A program made the position numbers and the translations under genes. Below are positions 58,487-64,000 of a DNA stretch of 64,000 nucleotides, piece after piece (position 1 is the stretch's first letter; each line of letters begins with the position of its first letter). The notes beneath the pieces are model-generated. The model was not told where the DNA came from. It worked only from the letters and a program-made list of their open reading frames with translations, and ran no database searches. The DNA is from Solwaraspora sp. WMMA2056 (GTDB taxonomy: Bacteria; Actinomycetota; Actinomycetes; Mycobacteriales; Micromonosporaceae): the NCBI RefSeq assembly GCF_030345095.1, contig NZ_CP128360.1, positions 2,852,001 to 2,916,000 of the forward strand, written 5' to 3'.

Positions 58487-60721
58487 GTGCGCAGCGCAAT
58501 GACCAGTGCCGAGCTGGCCACGAGCGAGCCGCGAGTGGCCGTAGCCGCGCCAGCGTCGACCGTGGTCCGCCCGGCCGCGGCCGGTCGTGAAAACTCCGCA
58601 GTGGACACCGCCCGGCCGACGACCGACCACCGCGGACCCACCGGCGGATTCCGCCGGGACATCGAAGGGATGCGCGCGGTCGCCGTCGCGCTCGTCGTCG
58701 CCTACCACGCCAAGGTGCCGCTGTTCGGCGGCGGCTACGTCGGCGTCGACGTCTTCTACGTCATCTCCGGTTTCGTGGTCACCACCGTGCTGCTGCGCGA
58801 GTTCGCCAACACCGGCTCGGTGTCGATCCTGGGCTTCTACGCCCGGCGGGCCCGGCGTCTGCTGCCCGCCGCCATGGTCGTCCTCAGCGCCACCCTGATC
58901 GCATCCTGGTGGTGGCTGCCGCTGCAACTGCAGTGGATCGCCACCCAGGCGGTCGCCAGCGTCGCATACTGCGTGAACTTCCTGCTCGCCCGCAACAGTG
59001 TCGACTACCTCGACTCGATGCGCCGCGAGTCGCCGCTGGAGCACTACTGGTCGCTCGCCGTGGAGGAGCAGTTCTACCTGTGCTGGCCGCTGCTGCTGAT
59101 CGTCCTGCTGCTGTGGGCCCGGCGCCGGCGTGCTGCCGGCCCGATGGCCGGCGGTCACGCCGGCCTGCCGGTCGTGCTCGGCGTCGTCGGCACACTGGCC
59201 GGGGCGTCCTTCATGCTCGGCGTGTGGCTGACCGCCCACTCACCCGGGTACGCCTACTTCGGCTCGCCGGCCCGGGCCTGGGAACTGCTCGCCGGCGCGC
59301 TGCTCGCGCTCGGCCTGCCGACCGTCGCGCGGATCCCGGCCCGGCTGGCCGCCGGCCTGACCTGGGTCGGCCTGGCCGCCGTGGTGGCGGCGGCGCTGCT
59401 GTTCGACGGTGCCACCCGGTTCCCCGGGTACGCCGCACTGCTGCCGGTGGCCGGCACCGCGTTGGTGATCGCGGCCGGGAGTGTCCCGCACACCGGGGGA
59501 GCCGTGGGGCTGCTCGGCCGGACACCGTTGCAGTGGACCGGTCGGCTGTCCTACTCGTGGTACCTGTGGCACTGGCCGTTCCTGGTGATCGGCGCGGCGC
59601 TGCTCGGCGGCACCGCGATACCCTGGCAGAACCTGGCCCTGGTGGCCGGTGCGCTGCTCGCCGCCGTGGTGACGTACCGGCTCGTCGAGGACCCGCTGCG
59701 CCGCGCCCGGGTGCTGGCGGTGCGTCCCTGGCGGACCATCGGGCTGGCCGCGGTGGCGTCGGCGGCCGCCGTGGCCGTGGCGGTGTCGGCGGTGCTGGTC
59801 CGCCCGACCGTGGCCGGCACCGGTGCCCCGGTCGACACCGCGGCCGTGCTGTCCGCGTCGACCGACGTGGAGCGCGACCTTCGCCGGCTGGTCGCCGCCA
59901 GCGTCGCCGCACCGGCCGTACCGGCGAATCTGACACCGCCGTTGCCGCAGGTCACCGCGGACATCCCGACGGTGTTCCAGGACGGCTGCGTGGTCCTGAA
60001 GATCACCGACACCGGCACCGACCACCCCTGCGGGTACGGCGACCCGACGGCGGCCCACACCGTCGTGCTGTTCGGCGACTCGCACGCCGGCAGTTGGTTC
60101 CCCGCCCTGCGTGAGCTGGTGACCGCCCGTGGCTGGCGGTTGATCGTCATGGTCAAGGGCTTCTGCAGCGCCGCCTCGGTCCGCTTTCGCCTCGACTCGG
60201 TGAACCGCCCGTACGACGAATGTGTCCAGTGGCGGGACCGGGCGCTGGACCGGATCCGCGAGCTGCGGCCGGCAATGGTGGTCACCTCCTCGACCAACTA
60301 CACCTTCGGCGACCCGGTCGGCGTCTTCACCGACCGTGACCAGGTCTGGGCGGACGGCTGGGCCGGTACGGTGGCGGAACTGCGCTCCCACGGCAGCCAG
60401 GTGGTGTTCATCGGCGACGTGCCGTGGCTGCCCCCGACCGTCGTCGACTGTCTCGCCGTCCATCTCGACGACGCCCGTACCTGCCACGGTGCCGTCGACG
60501 ACGTGGTGCTGGAGCCGCGTCGTCGCCAGTTGACCGCCGACGCCGTAGCCGGGCACGGCGTGCTGGTCGTCGACCCGACGCCCTGGTTCTGCACCACGAC
60601 GGTCTGCCCGGCGCTGGTCGGCAACGTCGTCACTCTGCGCGACGGCAACCACATCTCGGCCACCTACTCGCGGCTGCTCTGGCGGGTGCTGGACGAGCGG
60701 ATCGGCCGGCTGGGCGCCTAG
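58487..60721 (+). CDS. Acyltransferase-3 with C-terminal SGNH domain (OafA-like)
   Basis: 744 residues. A long hydrophilic N-terminus leads to DIEGMRAVAVALVVAYH, the acyltransferase-3 start, and about ten membrane segments (HYWSLAVEEQFYLCWPLLLI contains the catalytic R/H-E region). The C-terminal extracytoplasmic SGNH domain has VLFGDSHAGSWFPAL with the Ser and, near the end, DGNHIS with Asp-x-x-His. Together these O-acylate cell-surface sugars. GTG 58487 has ggagag upstream; ATG 58499 is an alternative. It heads a polysaccharide operon, the next gene starting on the stop (TAGTG). Confidence 0.9.
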   Translation: MRSAMTSAELATSEPRVAVAAPASTVVRPAAAGRENSAVDTARPTTDHRGPTGGFRRDIEGMRAVAVALVVAYHAKVPLFGGGYVGVDVFYVISGFVVTTVLLREFANTGSVSILGFYARRARRLLPAAMVVLSATLIASWWWLPLQLQWIATQAVASVAYCVNFLLARNSVDYLDSMRRESPLEHYWSLAVEEQFYLCWPLLLIVLLLWARRRRAAGPMAGGHAGLPVVLGVVGTLAGASFMLGVWLTAHSPGYAYFGSPARAWELLAGALLALGLPTVARIPARLAAGLTWVGLAAVVAAALLFDGATRFPGYAALLPVAGTALVIAAGSVPHTGGAVGLLGRTPLQWTGRLSYSWYLWHWPFLVIGAALLGGTAIPWQNLALVAGALLAAVVTYRLVEDPLRRARVLAVRPWRTIGLAAVASAAAVAVAVSAVLVRPTVAGTGAPVDTAAVLSASTDVERDLRRLVAASVAAPAVPANLTPPLPQVTADIPTVFQDGCVVLKITDTGTDHPCGYGDPTAAHTVVLFGDSHAGSWFPALRELVTARGWRLIVMVKGFCSAASVRFRLDSVNRPYDECVQWRDRALDRIRELRPAMVVTSSTNYTFGDPVGVFTDRDQVWADGWAGTVAELRSHGSQVVFIGDVPWLPPTVVDCLAVHLDDARTCHGAVDDVVLEPRRRQLTADAVAGHGVLVVDPTPWFCTTTVCPALVGNVVTLRDGNHISATYSRLLWRVLDERIGRLGA

Positions 60722-62319
60722 TGGCGGCGATCGAGGCGAGACCCGCTCCCGCCGGGGCGCCTGCCGCGTCGTGCGCCGGTCGGCCGGCTGGTGGCCCCGC
60801 CGACGCCCCGGGCGTCAGCTGGCTGCTGGCCGCCGTACTGGTCCCGGCGACCAGTGTGGCGCTGGCCGCGACGAATCCACTGCTGCAGCACTGGTTTCTC
60901 ATCCCGGTCACCGTGTGCGGGGTGCTGATCGGGGTGGACGCGGTCGAGTGGTTGCTGCGCCGACGCGACGTGTTCGACCCGCAGGCGATTCTCGGCCTCT
61001 TCGGCCTTCATTTCTACTACCTTGCCCCGATTCTGCACGTCACGCTCGACTTCTGGCCACCGCTGCTGTTTCCATCCACACCGGACTGGCGGGCCGCGCT
61101 GGGCGCGATGGCGCTGCTGAACGCGGTCGGCCTGGCCGGTTACCGGGCGATCGTGTCGGCCCCGGCCGGCCGCCGCGCCGAGGTCAAGGTCCAGCGGCAT
61201 GGCGGGATGCGGTTCCTGAGCTTCGACGAGGTGCGGTTCCAGCGGTTCGCGGTGGCGGCGGTCGCGGTGGGTCTGCTGGCGTTCGCGGCCCTGGTGACCC
61301 TGCTCGGCGGGCCGGCGGGCTTCCTCACGGCGATGACCCAGGACCGGCAGGCGCTGGCCGGACTGGGCTGGCTGCTGCTGCTCAGTGAGTCCTTCCCGCT
61401 GTTGCTGTTCTGTCTGGTGGCGGTGCGCTGGCGTGGGGTGCTGCGGCAGCGCACCGGCCTCGTGGTGCTGCTGCTGGTGGGGCTGGTCGTCGTCCAGTTC
61501 GCGGTGAGTGGGCTGCGGGGCAGCCGGTCGAGCGTGCTGTGGCCGCTGGTGCTGGGCCTGGTCCTGATCCACCTGGTGGTCGTCCCGATCACCCGCAAGG
61601 CCTTCTTCGCCTCGGCGGCCGTGGTCGTCGTCTTCGTCTACGGCTACGGGCTCTACAAGGGTGCCGGCGTCGAGGTGATGGACATCGCCAAGGGCACCCG
61701 GACCGTCGAGGAGGTCTCCGAGACGACCGGGCGGGGTCTGCCGATGGTGCTGCTGGGGGACTTCGGCCGGGCCGACATCCAGGCGTTGCTGCTGGACCGG
61801 GAACGCACCGACGCGGCCGGCTGGAGTCTCGGCAGCACCTATCTGGCCGCACCGCTGTCCCTGGTGCCCGGCACCCTGGGCGACGCCGACCTGCGGGACA
61901 AGTCCCAGGTCGGCACCAACGCGTTGTACGGGCCCGGGGTGTACGAGTCGGGGCTGCGCTCCGAGCGGGTCTTCGGGATCACCGGCGAGGCGACCCTGAA
62001 CTTCGGTCCGGCCGGTGCGCTGGCGTCGTTCGCCGTCCTCGGGCTGTTCCTGCGGTTCGCCCGCCGCTACCACCGCTGGGCGAGGCGGTCGTCGCAGCTC
62101 ACGCCGAAGCTGCTCTGCGTACCGCTGGGTGCGGTCACGGTCATCCTGGTGACGGCCGACCTGGACAACATCCTCGCGTTCTACGTCGGCGAGGTGCTGC
62201 CGTTGACGGTGGTGGTGTTCTGCGCGCTGGCCCGGCGGCCGGCGACAGGGGTCGACAATCCCAAAGTTGGACATTATGCCTCTAAGCGAGTGTTAGCCTC
62301 AAATGCAATCAAATCGTGA
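60721..62319 (+). CDS. Multi-span membrane protein, oligosaccharide-polymerase-like
   Basis: 532 residues. At least ten hydrophobic segments ([57 protein letters not shown]) and a large external loop (about 330-410) with [17 protein letters not shown] and [20 protein letters not shown]. This layout is typical of O-antigen/capsule polymerases or ligases (Wzy/WaaL type); exact identity cannot be read. GTG 60721 uses the G of the preceding TAG stop. The last residues before the stop are AT-richer. It works with the flanking acyltransferase and sugar-nucleotide genes. Confidence 0.75.
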   Translation: MAAIEARPAPAGAPAASCAGRPAGGPADAPGVSWLLAAVLVPATSVALAATNPLLQHWFLIPVTVCGVLIGVDAVEWLLRRRDVFDPQAILGLFGLHFYYLAPILHVTLDFWPPLLFPSTPDWRAALGAMALLNAVGLAGYRAIVSAPAGRRAEVKVQRHGGMRFLSFDEVRFQRFAVAAVAVGLLAFAALVTLLGGPAGFLTAMTQDRQALAGLGWLLLLSESFPLLLFCLVAVRWRGVLRQRTGLVVLLLVGLVVVQFAVSGLRGSRSSVLWPLVLGLVLIHLVVVPITRKAFFASAAVVVVFVYGYGLYKGAGVEVMDIAKGTRTVEEVSETTGRGLPMVLLGDFGRADIQALLLDRERTDAAGWSLGSTYLAAPLSLVPGTLGDADLRDKSQVGTNALYGPGVYESGLRSERVFGITGEATLNFGPAGALASFAVLGLFLRFARRYHRWARRSSQLTPKLLCVPLGAVTVILVTADLDNILAFYVGEVLPLTVVVFCALARRPATGVDNPKVGHYASKRVLASNAIKS

Positions 62320-62332
62320 CGGAGGGTGCGCC

Positions 62333-63070
62333 ATGGATGACATGCATGCCGTGATCATGGCGGGCGGCAAAGGCGTCCGCCTGCGGCCGTACACCACCGC
62401 GCTGCCGAAACCACTGGTGCCGATCGGGGACGACTTCGCGATCCTGGAAATCGTCCTGCATCAACTCGCCGCGTACGGCTTCCGCACCGCGACACTGGCC
62501 ATCAACCACCACGGTTCGTTGATCCGGGCCTTCGTCGGCGACGGCACCCGGTTCGGCCTGCACGTCGACTACGCCGAGGAACGGACCCCGCTGTCCACCG
62601 TCGGCCCGCTGTTCGGGCTGCGCGACCGGCTACCGGACCGGTTCCTCGTGATGAACGGCGACATCCTGACCAACCTGAACTACGCCGACCTGCTGCGCGC
62701 CCACGTCGACTCCGGTGCCCCGGTGACCGTCGCGACCTTCCGCCGCAAGGTCGAGGTCGACTTCGGAGTGCTGGCCGTCGAAGGCGACAAGGTCGTCGAG
62801 TTCAAGGAGAAACCCGTCCTCGACTACCGGGTCAGCATGGGCGTCTACGGGCTCAGCAAGGCCACGATCGCGGCGTACCCGGTCGGTATCGCCCTCGGAT
62901 TCGACCGGCTGATGACCGACCTCATCGACCGGGGCGACCCACCCGCCGCCTACGACTTCGACGGCTACTGGCTCGACATCGGCCGACCCGAGGACTACGA
63001 CGAGGCGAACCGCACCTTCGCGACGCTCGCGCCGATCCTGCTGCCGGCGGCGTTGCGCGACCCCCGGTGA
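62333..63070 (+). CDS. Sugar-phosphate nucleotidyltransferase (NDP-sugar pyrophosphorylase)
   Basis: 245 residues. [20 protein letters not shown] is the nucleotide-binding signature of the GlmU/RmlA/ManC-type pyrophosphorylases, [14 protein letters not shown] holds the metal-binding Asp, and [20 protein letters not shown] is the C-terminal signature. It makes an activated sugar from NTP and sugar-1-phosphate. ATG 62333 has ggaggg just upstream. Glucose-1-phosphate-like substrates are likely, but base and sugar specificity cannot be told. It precedes the sugar dehydrogenase by 25 bases. Confidence 0.9.
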   Translation: MDDMHAVIMAGGKGVRLRPYTTALPKPLVPIGDDFAILEIVLHQLAAYGFRTATLAINHHGSLIRAFVGDGTRFGLHVDYAEERTPLSTVGPLFGLRDRLPDRFLVMNGDILTNLNYADLLRAHVDSGAPVTVATFRRKVEVDFGVLAVEGDKVVEFKEKPVLDYRVSMGVYGLSKATIAAYPVGIALGFDRLMTDLIDRGDPPAAYDFDGYWLDIGRPEDYDEANRTFATLAPILLPAALRDPR

Positions 63071-63095
63071 CCACCCGTATTCCGAAGGAGAGACC

Positions 63096-64000
63096 GTGTT
63101 CAACCGGATCGCAGTAGTGGGGATGGGCTACGTCGGCCTGACGCTGGCGGCCGGCCTGGCCCGCAACGGCTTCGAGGTGTACGGCGTCGACAGCTCGCCG
63201 ACCGTGCGGGACTCCCTCGCCCAGGGCCGCGTGCACCTCTACGAACCGGGCCTGGCCGACGCGCTGACCGAGACCCTCGGCACCTCGCTGTCCATCCACC
63301 CGGACCTGCCCGCCGGCCTCGACGCGGCGATCATCTGCGTGTCGACGCCGGTACGCGCCGACACCCGGCAACCGGACCTGACGAACATCGCCGCAGCGGC
63401 GGCGCAGATCGCCCGCCAGTGCGGGCCCGACACCCTCGTCGTGGTGCGCAGCACCGTACCGGTCGGCACCAGCCGGCGGACCGTGCTGCCGGCGCTGACC
63501 GCGGCCTGGGGCCGGGCCCGCCTGGTGATGGCCCCGGAACGCACCATCCAGGGCCAGGCCATGCGGGAGCTGGCCGAGCTACCGCAGATCGTCGGCGGCC
63601 TCGACGACGCCAGCCGCAACGCCGGGGTGGCCCTGTTCGGGGTGCTCGCCCGCCAGGTCGTCCCGGTCTCCAGTCTGGAGGCCGCCGAGCTGGTGAAGCT
63701 CGCGAACAACTGCCACACCGACCTGATCTACGCCTACGGCAACGAGATCGCCCTGCTCGCCGGGGCGCACGGCGTCGACCCGCTGGAGGTCGTCCGGGCC
63801 GCCAACCACGACTACCCCCGGCCCGACCTGGCCCGCCCCGGGTTCGTCGGCGGCAGCTGCCTGACCAAGGACCCGTACCTGTTCGGTGCCAGCGCGCCGG
63901 CACACACCCCGCTGCTCGTCGCGGCCGCCCGGCAGCGCAACGAACAACTGCCGGTGCAGGTCGCCGAGACCGTCGTCGGGCGGCTGCGGCAACTGCGCGG
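63096..64000 (+). CDS. UDP-sugar 6-dehydrogenase, cut by the window edge
   Basis: At least 301 residues; the gene runs off the right edge. IAVVGMGYVGLTLAAGLARN is the NAD-binding start; CVSTPVR, VVRSTVPVGTS and MAPERTIQGQAMRELAELPQ follow, and GGSCLTKDPY (Cys near 254) holds the catalytic Cys and Lys. These are diagnostic of UDP-glucose/UDP-N-acetylmannosamine dehydrogenases; the exact sugar is open. GTG 63096 has aaggagag before it. With the pyrophosphorylase upstream it would give a uronic-acid sugar for the polysaccharide. Confidence 0.92.
   Translation, partial: MFNRIAVVGMGYVGLTLAAGLARNGFEVYGVDSSPTVRDSLAQGRVHLYEPGLADALTETLGTSLSIHPDLPAGLDAAIICVSTPVRADTRQPDLTNIAAAAAQIARQCGPDTLVVVRSTVPVGTSRRTVLPALTAAWGRARLVMAPERTIQGQAMRELAELPQIVGGLDDASRNAGVALFGVLARQVVPVSSLEAAELVKLANNCHTDLIYAYGNEIALLAGAHGVDPLEVVRAANHDYPRPDLARPGFVGGSCLTKDPYLFGASAPAHTPLLVAAARQRNEQLPVQVAETVVGRLRQLR

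Noticed and set aside
57005-59239. Long minus-strand frame across LigB, IclR and the acyltransferase gene
   Set aside because: It crosses genuine genes on both strands and has no domain similarity; an artefact of high GC.

Overview
The window is very GC-rich DNA with many GTG/TTG starts, four-base stop/start overlaps, an ergothioneine operon, a mycothiol-type DinB-fold protein and an enediyne polyketide locus. This points to a filamentous actinomycete, most likely of the Micromonosporaceae. The genus cannot be fixed from sequence alone.

Bases 1-2.9 kb form a border zone: a decayed IS4-type transposase, a MerR-type and an AraC-type regulator, and about 0.8 kb of noncoding DNA. A strong bidirectional hairpin at 2946-2977 closes it off. 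From 3.0 to 17.5 kb, all on the minus strand, lies a compact enediyne locus. In transcription order it encodes a carboxymuconolactone-decarboxylase-like protein, a DUF1702 protein, a second DUF1702 protein (E3/UnbL), UnbV (E4), UnbU (E5), the iterative enediyne PKS (KS-AT-ACP-KR-DH-PPTase), its hotdog thioesterase (E10), a flavin reductase and a P450. No sugar, aromatic-moiety or resistance genes accompany it here.

From 17.7 to 22.0 kb, plus strand, is egtABCD (ergothioneine synthesis, without egtE). It converges on a polar amino-acid-type ABC importer (22.0-24.6 kb). Upstream of the importer on the minus strand are a rhodanese and an 11.5-kb single-gene PKS-NRPS (25.1-36.6 kb). That megasynthase reads FAAL-ACP-KS-(broken AT)-KR-ACP-C-A-PCP-C and ends in a domain resembling cyanobacterial acyl-ACP reductase (AAR). 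It is the most unusual object in the window, because a cysteine-dependent aldehyde-forming reductase would sit where a thioesterase or R domain is expected. A 68-bp dispersed-repeat-like palindrome lies in frame inside this gene.

From 36.7 to 51.1 kb is a defence and accessory island. It has a nucleotidyltransferase/partner pair, a DUF402 protein, an XRE/TPR regulator with two unknown genes, and a type I restriction system hsdM-hsdS-hsdR. hsdS is split by an IS66-type element whose 14-bp inverted repeats and 8-bp target duplication are perfect. A GHKL ATPase fused to a PD-(D/E)XK-like nuclease follows. From 51.1 to 54.0 kb are a GNAT acetyltransferase, two tiny GntR regulators with a candidate operator, and three overlapping small genes of mobile-element character.

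From 54.1 to 58.4 kb is an aromatic meta-cleavage locus (LigA/LigB-type extradiol dioxygenase, MDR oxidoreductase, truncated citryl-CoA-lyase-like gene, divergent IclR regulator). From 58.5 kb to the end runs a surface-polysaccharide operon: an acyltransferase-3/SGNH protein, a multi-membrane-span polymerase-like protein, a sugar nucleotidyltransferase and a UDP-sugar dehydrogenase cut by the window edge. I saw no rRNA, tRNA or CRISPR array.
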